Counted from the stretch's first letter, positions 1 through 8,995 are shown. The stretch is DNA of 64,000 bases from Paenibacillus solani (GCF_001277345.1 NZ_LIUT01000006.1:320245-384244), one strand, 5' to 3'. Translations and numbers: made by a program. Notes: a model not told the origin generated them from the sequence alone.

Positions 1-441
1 GGCCGATATATCACCTCGCGTATGGGCAATTATGTAACTCGGGTGCTGTACACCAAGCAGTCGCATGGAAAGAAATTTGTAATTGTCGACGGGGGGACCC
101 ATCATCGTGCATTTAGCTCCGTGATGGGCAGAAGCTTTAAGACGCCCCTGCCTAACCGCTATATGCTGCATGACAGTGAACATGAAATCATGGAAGAGCC
201 TGCAGAGTCCACGAATGGATTTGTTCCAGCTCAAATCGTTGGCAAGCTCTGCACACCTACGGATGTAATCCAGAGCTCCGTTCTGCTGCCGGAGAATATA
301 ACGATGGGGGATGCGATCCTGTTTCCCAATTCAGGAGCTTACGGCTTAAGCTGTGGGAATATGCATTTTTTATCCCATACGCTGCCTAAAGAAATATGGG
401 TTGCAAAAAACGGTGCACTGCATGATATTAGCTGGCTATAA
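1..441 (+). CDS. PLP-dependent decarboxylase (fold type III), C-terminal fragment
   Basis: C-terminal 146 residues of an ornithine/diaminopimelate/arginine decarboxylase-2 family enzyme. The frame is open to base 1, so the PLP-binding barrel lies outside the window. Visible signatures are GRYI at the first residues, VDGGTHH (29-35) and GKLCTPTD near the middle; the Cys and Asp of that last motif complete the active site across the dimer in this family. A carbamoyltransferase starts 45 bp downstream and an MDR dehydrogenase follows. In antibiotic clusters (for example BtrK of butirosin) such enzymes decarboxylate an amino acid, sometimes on a carrier protein. The substrate here cannot be read from the fragment. 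Confidence 0.85.
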   Translation, partial: GRYITSRMGNYVTRVLYTKQSHGKKFVIVDGGTHHRAFSSVMGRSFKTPLPNRYMLHDSEHEIMEEPAESTNGFVPAQIVGKLCTPTDVIQSSVLLPENITMGDAILFPNSGAYGLSCGNMHFLSHTLPKEIWVAKNGALHDISWL

Positions 442-486
442 ATGGTGTGCTGATCAATAGTGGCATCATTATACGGAGGGGATTCG

Positions 487-2109
487 ATGAATATATTGGC
501 ACTTGGTGGATCGAGTCATGATTTTTCCGCTTGCCTCATGTTGGATGGAAAGATAGCTGTCGCAATTGAAGAGGAGCGTATTACCAGAATCAAGCATTCC
601 CTGGATCTGGATGTCAAATCGTCTGGAAATCAAGCGGCTCTTTATTGTCTGGAAAGCCAAGGTCTAACGCTATCAGAGATCGATCTCATCATAGGCAATG
701 ATATTATAGACCGCAATTATTACAAGCCGTACCGGGACCGGATGGTCCTGATGAACCATCATCTTGCCCATGCTTCCAGCGCCTTTTATCCATCGCCGTT
801 CGAAGAAGCAGCCATTCTCGTCGTTGACGGGGCAGGCAGTGAGATAGGTGGACTCAATGAGACCACAACCTATTACTATGGGAAGGGCACGGAAATTCAA
901 GAGCTCTTGAAAATTACAGGGAAAATGGAATGGAACCAGGTGCTTTCGCCTGTGGAAAATTCAATGGGTTATTTTTATGATGTGTTAAGCAATGGCATCG
1001 GTTTTCACAAGCTGACGAACGGAAAGACCATGGGATTGGCACCTTATGGTTCAACGGCGTACGTCAAAGAATTCGAACGCTTCTACACGATGGATGACGA
1101 AGGACGGTTTATCCAAAGCAAAGAGCATATTCAGGAAATGAAAAAATTTATTCGCCACACCGTCGGGGTCATTCGAGATGAGGAGCAACGTTTTCAGGCC
1201 AAGGCGGATATCGCATATGCCGGACAATATCATTTGGAAAGAGCGATGATCAAAGCCTGCCGGTATTTACATGCGAGGACGGGATCCCGTCACTTATGTC
1301 TTGCAGGTGGTGTGGCGCTGAACAGCGTTGCCAACTATAAAATTTTGGAGGAAACTCCATTCGAGCATATTTTCGTGCAGCCGGCAGCTGGGGATGCTGG
1401 AACGGCGATCGGAAGCGCCTATTACGGGCACCACGTCAAGATGAATCAGCCGAGAGGCGATGCATCCATCCTATTTTCTCCATACTTGGGCAGAGGATAT
1501 GGTGCAGAAGATTACGAGAGTGCACTGAAGCAGTATGCTGAACATATTACTGTGGAATCGCCGGACGATCTGTACGGCTCCGTGGCCAGTATTTTAGATC
1601 AAGGCGAGATTATCGGGTGGTTCCAAGACCGTTCTGAAATCGGTCCGCGTGCGCTCGGAAACCGAAGCATTTTGGCTGATGCTCGAAGGAATGATATGAA
1701 GGATTTAATTAACTCCCGGATCAAACATAGGGAAGCATTTCGTCCGTTCGCACCGATCGTATTGGAAGAGGAGCAGCCGACATATTTTTCGATGGAGCAC
1801 CCATCCTATTATATGCTGTTGGTTCCATATATTTTGGAAGAGAAGCGGAGTGAGGTTCCTTCGATTACACATGAGGACGGTACGGGGAGGGTTCAAACGG
1901 TATCGAGAGCGATTAATCCGAAACTGCACCAGCTGTTGTCTTCTTTTCAGCGTTTGACGGGGACGCCGATTCTATTGAATACCTCGTATAACGACAATGG
2001 GGAACCGATTGTTGAAACGCCAGCAGATGCTATACGCTGTTTTCTTAATATTGACCTTGATGCTCTCGTATTGGACAAGTGGTTGATCCGCAAAAAGAAC
2101 CGACAATAG
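487..2109 (+). CDS. carbamoyltransferase, NodU/CmcH family
   Basis: 540 residues. Expected to transfer a carbamoyl group from carbamoyl phosphate, through carbamoyl-adenylate, to a hydroxyl or amine of a small molecule. The N-terminal actin/HSP70-like part begins MNILALGGSSHDFSACL and carries HHLAHASSAF and VVDGAGS. The C-terminal part has the hallmark GPRALGNRSILAD followed by REAFRPFAP. Start at ATG 487 chosen because GGAGGGG lies 5-6 bp upstream; a GTG at 460 would add nine residues without a ribosome binding site. Length is normal for the family. Flanked by a decarboxylase and a dehydrogenase on the same strand with short gaps, so probably one operon decorating a natural product. Confidence 0.93.
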   Translation: MNILALGGSSHDFSACLMLDGKIAVAIEEERITRIKHSLDLDVKSSGNQAALYCLESQGLTLSEIDLIIGNDIIDRNYYKPYRDRMVLMNHHLAHASSAFYPSPFEEAAILVVDGAGSEIGGLNETTTYYYGKGTEIQELLKITGKMEWNQVLSPVENSMGYFYDVLSNGIGFHKLTNGKTMGLAPYGSTAYVKEFERFYTMDDEGRFIQSKEHIQEMKKFIRHTVGVIRDEEQRFQAKADIAYAGQYHLERAMIKACRYLHARTGSRHLCLAGGVALNSVANYKILEETPFEHIFVQPAAGDAGTAIGSAYYGHHVKMNQPRGDASILFSPYLGRGYGAEDYESALKQYAEHITVESPDDLYGSVASILDQGEIIGWFQDRSEIGPRALGNRSILADARRNDMKDLINSRIKHREAFRPFAPIVLEEEQPTYFSMEHPSYYMLLVPYILEEKRSEVPSITHEDGTGRVQTVSRAINPKLHQLLSSFQRLTGTPILLNTSYNDNGEPIVETPADAIRCFLNIDLDALVLDKWLIRKKNRQ

Positions 2110-2208
2110 TGTTGAAAAGCTAGAGTTGTTATGAAAAGAAGTACTTTGGTAGAAGTTCTCATAATAAGATATAAAAAAACGCATAATGATGTGCTGGGGG
2201 TAAACCAA

Positions 2209-3204
2209 ATGAAGGCAGTAGCAGCTAGAGATGGAAAAGCAGCCGTAATTGAAGTCGATGCACCGGAACTAAAGGAAGGGCATGTTCTCATACGAACGGA
2301 GTTTTCAGGAATTAGTCCAGGAACGGAAATGGGCATCATTAAAAATTCTGCTGGAAAGAGCGTCATGATTGGATATAGCGCGGTTGGCCGAATCGAACAG
2401 TTGGGGGAAGGGGTAACCGAATATGAGATTGGCGAACGTGTCGCATGTTACGGCTCCCCTTTCGTACAGCATGCAGAGATATTGGCCGTTCCAACGAATC
2501 TGATCGCCTCTGTATCCGAGCATGTATCTCCACAAGAAGCCGCATTTACCGGTTTGGGTGCCATTGCGATTCACGCTTTACGCATCGCGGATTTGCGATT
2601 TGGAGAATCGGTACTTGTCGTGGGTCTGGGGATATTAGGGAATTTAGTGGCACAAATTGCTTCGGCTGCCGCCTACAGAACGGTAGGTCTGGATCTAAGC
2701 AGTGAGCGTGTGGAATTACTCAAGCAGCAAGGATTGTCACAGGTTTTTGAGCGTACCGAGGATTTAGAAGAACAGCTTGATGTTTTAACGGATGGTCATG
2801 GCTTCGATTCCATCATTCTATGCGCAGGCGGCTCAGGAGAAGAATTGATCAACAGCTCGTTCGAATGGCTGCGGGACCGGGGGAGTGTAGTCATCGTTGG
2901 CAATTTAACGATGGAGTTTTCCCGGGCGGCAATGTTCAAGAAGGAAGCGCGCGTATTGATCTCCAGGGCAGGCGGGGCAGGACGGTATGATAATCAGTAC
3001 GAAAGAGAAAATCGGGATTATCCGGTCGGTTATGTGCGTTGGACGGAAGGAAGAAATGTTGGGGAGTATGTTCGGTTGTTATCTGAGAAAAGGATTTCAG
3101 TCCAGCCATTAATTACGGATCAGTTCGAGCTGGACCAAGCGCATCATGCCTATGAGAAATACGAATCGGACAGCAAAATACTGGCTTCATTAATAAAGTA
3201 CTAA
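2209..3204 (+). CDS. MDR-superfamily (zinc-type alcohol) dehydrogenase
   Basis: 331 residues. Medium-chain dehydrogenase/reductase with an N-terminal GroES-like domain (SGISPGTEMG, then GYSAVGRIEQLG and GERVACYG) and a Rossmann domain with GLGILGN around residue 145. The usual catalytic-zinc Cys at the GroES position is replaced in the SGISPGTE segment, as in BchC-like members, so zinc-independent NAD(P) chemistry is possible. Start at ATG 2209 chosen for the GGGGG run just upstream; an earlier ATG at 2131 lacks a ribosome binding site. It is the last gene of the leading three-gene group and probably oxidises or reduces the product of the decarboxylase/carbamoyltransferase steps (inference). 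Confidence 0.85.
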   Translation: MKAVAARDGKAAVIEVDAPELKEGHVLIRTEFSGISPGTEMGIIKNSAGKSVMIGYSAVGRIEQLGEGVTEYEIGERVACYGSPFVQHAEILAVPTNLIASVSEHVSPQEAAFTGLGAIAIHALRIADLRFGESVLVVGLGILGNLVAQIASAAAYRTVGLDLSSERVELLKQQGLSQVFERTEDLEEQLDVLTDGHGFDSIILCAGGSGEELINSSFEWLRDRGSVVIVGNLTMEFSRAAMFKKEARVLISRAGGAGRYDNQYERENRDYPVGYVRWTEGRNVGEYVRLLSEKRISVQPLITDQFELDQAHHAYEKYESDSKILASLIKY

Positions 3205-3380
3205 AATTAATTTTGTAGAACTATTTGCATTGGTTATTTCGCTTGCTGATCATTGCTAGTTGTAGACCGACCATGGACGGGGCGGAATCTCAGGGATCGA
3301 GCAGGTGCCCTAGGGGCAGGCCAAGGCAGATTTTCAGATTTACGTTTTTGGAGTAGAGCATGAAATTGCTTGAGAATGTG

Positions 3381-3416
3381 CGCCTCTTCCGTTATGAGAC
3401 GGAGGAGGCGTTTTTT
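3381..3416 (+). terminator. intrinsic terminator after the three-gene cluster
   Basis: A 12-bp stem (CGCCTCTTCCGT with ACGGAGGAGGCG, one G-T pair) and TATGAG-type loop, followed by six T. It lies 180 bp past the dehydrogenase. The rest of the 320-bp gap 3205-3525 holds no recognisable gene. Confidence 0.85.
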
Positions 3417-3525
3417 GCGTTGAACCAGCCCTGTTTGGATAATTTATTATCTTGCCTGCAACCTTCCATATGCTGGAACCGTTAGTAGATAAAATGGAAA
3501 TATCCATCTACAGGGGGGAGAAAGT

Positions 3526-4599
3526 ATGAGAAGGCGGGGTTTATGGATTGCTGCGTTGATACTTATCGTATTGCTGTTTAGCAGCTGCTCTTCAGGTTCT
3601 CAAAGCAAAAATGCCGGAGCTGCTGCGGAAACCCATACGCAAGCATCTATGGCGGATCAAGCCTCAAACACAGAGGGAGGTGCGGCGGCCAAAAATGTAA
3701 CCGAGGCGGAGAGCGATGGCAGCTCCGAGGTGCCGGCATCGCCCGATGCCAAGGCTTCGAATATGCCATCGACTGCTCAGACTTCCGGCGCAGGCTTTAA
3801 TTCGCAGGATTTGTCGAGCGGGCTCAACAAAAAGCTGATGTACAAAGCAAATATTGTGATGGAGATTCAGGATTATGGAAAGGCACAGACAGAAGTCCGG
3901 AACTCAGTGACGCTTTCCGGCGGCTATATCGTTAATTTCAGCGAAACTCAATCCAGCAGCGAAACAGGCGGAACGTTTATTGTGAAAGTTCCTGCGAACG
4001 GGTTCTCCTCCTTTTTAAACCATTTGGAGAACATTGCGCATGAAAATTTGCAGCGAAGCATCGAAGGGCAGGACGCGACCGAGGAATACGTCGATTTGGA
4101 ATCCAGGCTCAAGGCCAAGCAAATCATGGAGGAGCAGTACATAGCCTTCATGAAACAGGCGACCAAAACAACCGACCTTGTTGCTTTTGCCAATGAGCTG
4201 GAGCGCATTCAATCGGAAATCGAGCAGATGAAAGGCCGGATGCGTTACATTGACCAGAACGTGTCCTATTCCACAGTAGAAATCAGGCTTTACCAGACAC
4301 CGCAGAAAAAGGATGATCCCAAAGGGTCCGCCATTCAGGCGCCGCTCGGGCAGCGGGTTTCCGAAGCTTTTCAGGGCAGTATCGACGTGATCACCATCAT
4401 CGTCCAATGGATGATCGTTATCCTTTCCGGATCGCTTCCCATATTGGTCATCGCGGGCTTCGTTCTGCTCATCCTATGGCTGGCCCGGAAATCGGGACGG
4501 CAGAAACGGGAAGATGCAGCCCGAAAGCGAAAGCTGCTCAATAACGGGCCGACATCTGAGGAAGGTCAGCCGGACGGCCAAAGGGACGAGGAAAAATGA
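3526..4599 (+). CDS. DUF4349 domain lipoprotein
   Basis: 357 residues. Signal peptide with lipobox ending at Cys21 (LFSSC), then about 80 low-complexity residues rich in Ala, Ser and Thr that act as a surface tether. The DUF4349 region begins near residue 105 (LMYKANIVMEIQDYGKA) and contains a coiled-coil stretch (EEYVDLESRLKAKQ to MKGRMRYI, about 185-245). A hydrophobic helix near 285-320 precedes a charged tail. So it is anchored in the membrane at both ends with the middle outside. Start ATG 3526 follows GGGGGGAG. Function of the family is unknown; it stands alone between a terminator and a repeat-rich gap. Confidence 0.88.
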   Translation: MRRRGLWIAALILIVLLFSSCSSGSQSKNAGAAAETHTQASMADQASNTEGGAAAKNVTEAESDGSSEVPASPDAKASNMPSTAQTSGAGFNSQDLSSGLNKKLMYKANIVMEIQDYGKAQTEVRNSVTLSGGYIVNFSETQSSSETGGTFIVKVPANGFSSFLNHLENIAHENLQRSIEGQDATEEYVDLESRLKAKQIMEEQYIAFMKQATKTTDLVAFANELERIQSEIEQMKGRMRYIDQNVSYSTVEIRLYQTPQKKDDPKGSAIQAPLGQRVSEAFQGSIDVITIIVQWMIVILSGSLPILVIAGFVLLILWLARKSGRQKREDAARKRKLLNNGPTSEEGQPDGQRDEEK

Positions 4600-4630
4600 A
4601 TGAATCTTGAATTCAGCCAGGCCTAAGCAG

Positions 4631-4800
4631 ATGCTTCCGAAGCATGTTTCCTAGGGAAACTTGTCAGGTGCTCATGTACCTAAAACAGCTGATGCTTTCG
4701 AAGGCGTTTTCTGCGAAAACGTGTAGCTCCGCTCCTGACGTCCCTAGCTTCATCTAACCTAAAGTGTTTTAAAAAACGTACTTCGGAAGCATAAGCTGCG
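4631..4800. repeat. patch of short palindromic repeats
   Basis: This intergenic patch has three related pieces. ATGCTTCCGAAG at 4631-4642 recurs as its exact reverse complement at 4781-4792, and a near copy (GATGCTTTCGAAG) lies at 4691-4703. Each of the first two is followed by a second hairpin: GTTTCC-TAG-GGAAAC (4646-4660) and CGTTTTC-TGC-GAAAACG (4705-4721). The order cttc-hairpin, gaaac-hairpin, then a CAGGTGCTC or TAGCTCCGCTCC tail is kept in both copies, so they look like two units of one repetitive element. No gene was found here. Confidence 0.6.
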
Positions 4801-4934
4801 GTGCTGAAAAACCGACTTTTTGAACTCGCACTAAATAGGTTCTATAAAATCAAGAAATCTGAAAACAACAGTGATTGTAGGAACATTTTACGTACTTGTC
4901 CTAACCTGCATCTATTTAAAGACGATTTAAAGAT

Positions 4935-4964
4935 TTGTCTTTATATCGTGTCCCCTCGTATGAT
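4935..4964 (+). promoter_or_regulatory. sigma-A type promoter of the SDR/sda operon
   Basis: TTGTCT at 4935-4940, 18-bp spacer, TATGAT at 4959-4964. This puts transcription start near 4971, about 24 bp before the ATG at 4995, and argues against any upstream start codon for that gene. Confidence 0.65.
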
Positions 4965-4994
4965 AAAAGGGAATCAATACGAGGAGGAGATGGA

Positions 4995-6014
4995 ATGATG
5001 TTAACCGTTGCAGAACTGGAGCGTAAGCTTGCCGAGCCTTCGGAACAGCTGGTCGCTGACCTAGCGTCATTGGATGGCGATATTGTAGTATTGGGCGTTG
5101 GGGGGAAAATGGGTCCGAGCCTTGCGAGACTGGCGGCGAACGCTGTTCGTGAAGGGGGCGGGGGCAAGCGGATTATCGGAGTGTCCCGATTCTCGAACCA
5201 GGAGGCGAGACGCGAGCTGGAGGAAGCGGGTGTCCACACGATCTCGTGCGACCTGTTAAACGATCAGGAACTCCAGATGCTGCCGGAGTCTCCAAATGTC
5301 ATCTATATGGCTGGGAATAAATTCGGAACGGCGGGCCGCGAGTATTTCACCTGGGCGATGAATTCATATTTGCCGGGACGGGTCTCTGAAAAGTTTAAGC
5401 AATCCAAAATCGTTGTGTTCTCGTCGGGTAATGTATATCCCTTTTCCCCAGTAGGGAGCGGTGGTGTGAACGAATCAGTTGCGCCGGAACCGATCGGCGA
5501 ATATGCGCAGTCCTGCCTGGGCCGGGAACGTATCTTTGAATATTTCTCTCATCAGAATGGAACGCCGATGGCTATTTATCGTCTCAATTACGCCATCGAT
5601 ATGCGGTACGGCGTGCTGCATGAGCTGGCCAAGTCTATCCACGAGGACCGCCCGATAGACCTGACAATGGGACACGCGAATATCATATGGCAGGGGGATG
5701 CCAACGAGATGGCGCTGCGCTCTCTCTTGCACTGCAATACCCCGCCGGAGATCATCAATATTACTGGACCGGAGACGATGTCGATCCGCTGGGCGGCACA
5801 GGAATTGGCCAAACGGATGGGGAAAGAGGCACAGTTTAATGGCACGGAATCCGAGACAGCACTGCTGAATAATGCGTCGAAGTCGCATCAGCTGTTCGGC
5901 TATCCGAAGGTATCCCTGCTGCAAATGATCGACTGGACCGCAGCGTGGGTACAGGCTGGAGGCGAAAGCTGGAATAAGCCGACACACTTCCAAGAGCGAA
6001 AGGGGAAATTCTAA
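4995..6014 (+). CDS. NAD-dependent epimerase/dehydratase-like SDR protein
   Basis: 339 residues. Extended SDR fold: a nucleotide-binding loop GVGGKMG at residues 34-40, IYMAGNKFG near 100, FSSGNVYPF near 140. The canonical catalytic YxxxK is not present; the corresponding segment reads EYAQSCLGRE, with Cys in place of Lys, so the chemistry may differ from classical epimerases. Start ATG 4995 follows AGGAGG (4982-4987) by 7 bp and lies just behind a good promoter. The stop codon touches the ATG of the DHDPS-like gene, so the two are tightly coupled. Likely acts on a sugar or sugar acid (inference). Confidence 0.82.
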   Translation: MMLTVAELERKLAEPSEQLVADLASLDGDIVVLGVGGKMGPSLARLAANAVREGGGGKRIIGVSRFSNQEARRELEEAGVHTISCDLLNDQELQMLPESPNVIYMAGNKFGTAGREYFTWAMNSYLPGRVSEKFKQSKIVVFSSGNVYPFSPVGSGGVNESVAPEPIGEYAQSCLGRERIFEYFSHQNGTPMAIYRLNYAIDMRYGVLHELAKSIHEDRPIDLTMGHANIIWQGDANEMALRSLLHCNTPPEIINITGPETMSIRWAAQELAKRMGKEAQFNGTESETALLNNASKSHQLFGYPKVSLLQMIDWTAAWVQAGGESWNKPTHFQERKGKF

Positions 6015-7097
6015 ATGAGCGGACAGACCTGGGCAACCGTGCAATTGGCACCTGAAAAACTGGAAGCGCTTCATCAAGGGCTTGTTATTCCGGCTCACCC
6101 TCTCGCCTTGGACGAGAACCGGAAGCTGGATGAACGCCGTCAGAGGGCACTGTCCCGTTATTATGCGGCATCTGGCGCCGGCGGTATCGCAGTAGGCGTG
6201 CATTCGACCCAGTTCGAGATACGCGAGCCCGGTATTGATCTGTACGAACCGGTGCTGCGTCTGGCGGCTGAAGAGATCAGCAAGGCAAAGCTTGAGCGCC
6301 CGTTCATCATGGTCGCTGGCGTCTGCGGCCCGACTCCCCAAGCGCTTGAGGAGACAGAGATAGCGCGGAAGCTCGGTTATGACGCAGTGCTCCTCAGCAT
6401 GGGAGGCCTTGACAGCTGGAGCGAGGAAGACATTCTGAAGCGGACCGAGTCGATCGCTGCTATAATGCCGGTCATCGGCTTCTATCTGCAGCCGTCAGTT
6501 GGCGGAAAGATCTTCTCCTTTAATTTCTGGCGGGCCTTTGCCGAGATACCAAACGTTGTTGCGATTAAGATGGCGCCTTTCAATCGATATCAGACGATTG
6601 ATGTCGTCCGTGCCGTCTGCTATTCGAATCGCCGAGAAGAGATTGCGCTGTATACTGGCAATGATGATAATATCGTGAACGATTTGCTGACCACGTACCG
6701 CTTCCAGGTCGACGGGGTGCCTGTAGAGAAGAAGATCGTCGGCGGACTGCTCGGCCACTGGGCTGTATGGACCCAAAAAGCGGTCGAGCTGCTGGAGGAA
6801 ATCAAAGAGGCGAGAAAGGCTGGAAGCGTCTCCAAGGAATGGCTAACGCGCAATGTGGAGATCACAGATTGCAATGCGGCCTTCTTTGACCCGGCGCATG
6901 AGTTTGCCGGATGTATTCCGGGGATACACGAAGTGCTCCGTCGCCAAGGATTGCTGAGGGGCACTTGGTGCTTGAATCCGCATGAGACGCTATCGCCGGG
7001 GCAGGCTGAAGAAATTGACCGGGTTTACCGCGAATATCCGCATCTGAATGACGACGACTTTATTCGTGAACAGTTGGAAGAATGGCTTTTAGACTGA
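6015..7097 (+). CDS. dihydrodipicolinate synthase (DapA) family aldolase/lyase
   Basis: 360 residues, longer than the roughly 300 of DapA. Class I aldolase TIM barrel: GAGGIAVGVHSTQF near 55-67, VAGVCGP near 100, FYLQP at 156-160 and the probable Schiff-base lysine K185 in VVAIKMAPF. The family includes lyases for sugar acids and keto acids, and the extra length and context make true DapA unlikely. It begins directly after the stop codon of the SDR gene and is followed 39 bp later by the serine dehydratase genes, so it probably supplies or removes a pyruvate-type unit in the same pathway (inference). Confidence 0.87.
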   Translation: MSGQTWATVQLAPEKLEALHQGLVIPAHPLALDENRKLDERRQRALSRYYAASGAGGIAVGVHSTQFEIREPGIDLYEPVLRLAAEEISKAKLERPFIMVAGVCGPTPQALEETEIARKLGYDAVLLSMGGLDSWSEEDILKRTESIAAIMPVIGFYLQPSVGGKIFSFNFWRAFAEIPNVVAIKMAPFNRYQTIDVVRAVCYSNRREEIALYTGNDDNIVNDLLTTYRFQVDGVPVEKKIVGGLLGHWAVWTQKAVELLEEIKEARKAGSVSKEWLTRNVEITDCNAAFFDPAHEFAGCIPGIHEVLRRQGLLRGTWCLNPHETLSPGQAEEIDRVYREYPHLNDDDFIREQLEEWLLD

Positions 7098-7136
7098 TAG
7101 AATGAAGGCAGAATAGTCGAAAGTGGGGAATCGCGC

Positions 7137-7823
7137 ATGCGGTTTAAAGATGTGTTTTCAATTATAGGGCCGAGTATGGTAGGGCCATCGAGCTCCCATA
7201 CCGCGGGGGCCGTCCGAATCGGAAGGGCAGCGCGGCGCATATTCGGCGCGTTCCCCGACCAGGCGGAAATCGTATTTTACGGCTCCTTTGCCGATACTTA
7301 CCGCGGTCACGGTACGGACTTGGCTGTCGTCGGCGGGCTGCTGGATTTTGCCACAGATGATATGCGCATCCGCAATTCTGTTGAACTCGCCGAGGCGGCG
7401 GGTATGCGGCTGACCTTCAAGACAGCGCAGAATGTCGCTTTCCATCCGAATACGGTGGAGCTTAGATTAGCCAGTAGAGGACGTGAAGATCGTATTGTAG
7501 GCGCCTCCATTGGTGGAGGCAGCGTCGAGATGCTGCAGGTGAACGGCTTTGATGTCAAATTCACGACGAACTACCCCGTGCTGCTGGTCTTCCATGACGA
7601 TACGCCAGGTATGGTAGCGCATATCACTCGACTGCTTGAGGGCGGAGGCGTCAATATTGCCTATATGGACGTGGATCGTAAGGGACGAGGCGGCGATGCC
7701 ATCACTGTCGTCGAATCGGACGAGGCCGTTCCACTGGAGCTGATAAAGCATATTGAGAGCTTGCCGAGTGTACATCGCGTCGTATTTGCGGATCTGACGA
7801 CAGAGGAGGAGGCAGCCTCATGA
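7137..7823 (+). CDS. sdaAB: L-serine dehydratase, iron-sulfur dependent, beta subunit
   Basis: 228 residues. N-terminal SDH_beta domain with GPSMVGPSSSHTAGAVRIG (11-29), then a C-terminal ACT domain (about 150-225; VLLVFHDDTPGMVAHI) that in this family binds serine or related ligands. Works with the alpha subunit to deaminate L-serine to pyruvate and ammonia in the cytoplasm. Start ATG 7137 follows GTGGGGA. Its last bases overlap the start of the alpha gene by 4 bp (ATGA), the normal two-subunit Bacillus layout. Here it sits in an operon with an SDR and a DHDPS-like lyase, so a serine-like substrate other than serine remains possible. Confidence 0.94.
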   Translation: MRFKDVFSIIGPSMVGPSSSHTAGAVRIGRAARRIFGAFPDQAEIVFYGSFADTYRGHGTDLAVVGGLLDFATDDMRIRNSVELAEAAGMRLTFKTAQNVAFHPNTVELRLASRGREDRIVGASIGGGSVEMLQVNGFDVKFTTNYPVLLVFHDDTPGMVAHITRLLEGGGVNIAYMDVDRKGRGGDAITVVESDEAVPLELIKHIESLPSVHRVVFADLTTEEEAAS

Positions 7824-8740
7824 AGTTTTCCACATTGAAAGACATCATCGCCTGGTGCGAGAAGGATCAGGTAACGATCGGGCAGCTGATGCTGCAGGAG
7901 CAGATCAAGGAAACCGGCAAAAGCCGGGAGGAGACATTTAAGCAAATGGCCGATTATTACGGCATTATGAAGGAGGCCGTTCACCGGGGCATCCATGAAC
8001 CGGTTCCGTCGAAGAGTGGTCTGACCGGAGGAGATGCCGTCCGCGTCCACGAATACATGTCGACGGGCGTGCCTGCGCTGGGCACCGATGCTTGCACAGC
8101 GCTCGCCTATGCTCTGTCCGTATCGGAAGTGAATGCGTCCATGGGACGGATCGTCGCCACACCAACCGCTGGCTCATGTGGCATCATTCCAGGCGTGTTC
8201 GTCAGCGTGCAGCAGCGATTTGGATGGGATGACGATTACCTGGTCATGGGGCTGTTCAGTGCAGGTGCCATCGGGTATGTTATTGCAAATAATTCATTCA
8301 TATCGGGGGCAGAGGGTGGCTGTCAGGCCGAGGTTGGATCCGCAATCGGTATGGCGGCCGGTGCATTGACGGAGCTTCGCGGTGGCACTCCGGAGCAGGC
8401 AGTTCATGCGGTAGGGCTTGCACTGAAAAACTCGCTGGGTCTCATCTGCGATCCCGTCGGAGGACTGGTAGAAATCCCATGCATCGTACGCAACGGCTTC
8501 GGTGCAGTTACCGCACTGGCGGCTTCGGATATGGCGCTGGCCGGCGTTCGAAGCGTTATTCCATCGGATGAAGTGATCGATGTCATGCTGGAGGTTGGCA
8601 CGGCCATGCCGGCCAAGCATCGGGAGACCGCGAAGGGCGGGCTTGCGCAGACGCCGACCGGCAAGAAAATTTTAAAGGATCTCTACGGTAAGGAAGGCAA
8701 GAAGCTGCGCGAAAAGGGAGCAAAGGGTAAGGGAGAATAG
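7820..8740 (+). CDS. sdaAA: L-serine dehydratase, iron-sulfur dependent, alpha subunit
   Basis: 306 residues. Catalytic subunit carrying the 4Fe-4S cluster. Family segments seen: MGRIVATPTAGSCGIIPG, SGAEGGCQAEVGSA, and ICDPVGGLVEIPC, which contain the conserved cysteines. The C-terminus ends in a Lys/Gly-rich tail. Begins with the overlapping ATGA of the beta subunit gene, ensuring coupled translation. A terminator follows 30 bp after the stop codon, ending the four-gene operon that started at 4995. Confidence 0.94.
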   Translation: MKFSTLKDIIAWCEKDQVTIGQLMLQEQIKETGKSREETFKQMADYYGIMKEAVHRGIHEPVPSKSGLTGGDAVRVHEYMSTGVPALGTDACTALAYALSVSEVNASMGRIVATPTAGSCGIIPGVFVSVQQRFGWDDDYLVMGLFSAGAIGYVIANNSFISGAEGGCQAEVGSAIGMAAGALTELRGGTPEQAVHAVGLALKNSLGLICDPVGGLVEIPCIVRNGFGAVTALAASDMALAGVRSVIPSDEVIDVMLEVGTAMPAKHRETAKGGLAQTPTGKKILKDLYGKEGKKLREKGAKGKGE

Positions 8741-8770
8741 CGAAACTGGGGCTGATCTGGACATTATCGT

Positions 8771-8797
8771 GGAGTCACTAAGGTGGCTCCTTCTTTT
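8771..8797 (+). terminator. intrinsic terminator of the sda operon
   Basis: Stem GGAGTCAC / GTGGCTCC with a TAAG loop (8771-8790), followed by TTCTTTT. The remaining 200 bp up to 8995 contain only the ribosome binding site of the next gene. Confidence 0.75.
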
Positions 8798-8995
8798 AAT
8801 TTGGCAGGTCAAGGTTGCGAATACGAAATTCCTTAAAATAAGCCTGGCATATTGGGCCGGAACGGTGAAGAACCCTCTGGTCTGTCGAAGAAGTGAGTGC
8901 TAGTATGAGTACAAAAGAGACGTCTGTCTGGTTGTATTGTAGGAACGTGTGAGAAATTGTGAGCAAACTTTACACGAAAGTAGGGGGACGCCTGT

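Noticed and set aside
4801..4998. A 65-codon frame in the gap before the SDR operon
   Set aside because: It has no ribosome binding site, overlaps the promoter at 4935-4964, and shows no domain.
5475..6341. A 288-codon minus-strand frame across the SDR/DHDPS junction
   Set aside because: It spans two genes with clear motifs on the plus strand and has no ribosome binding site.
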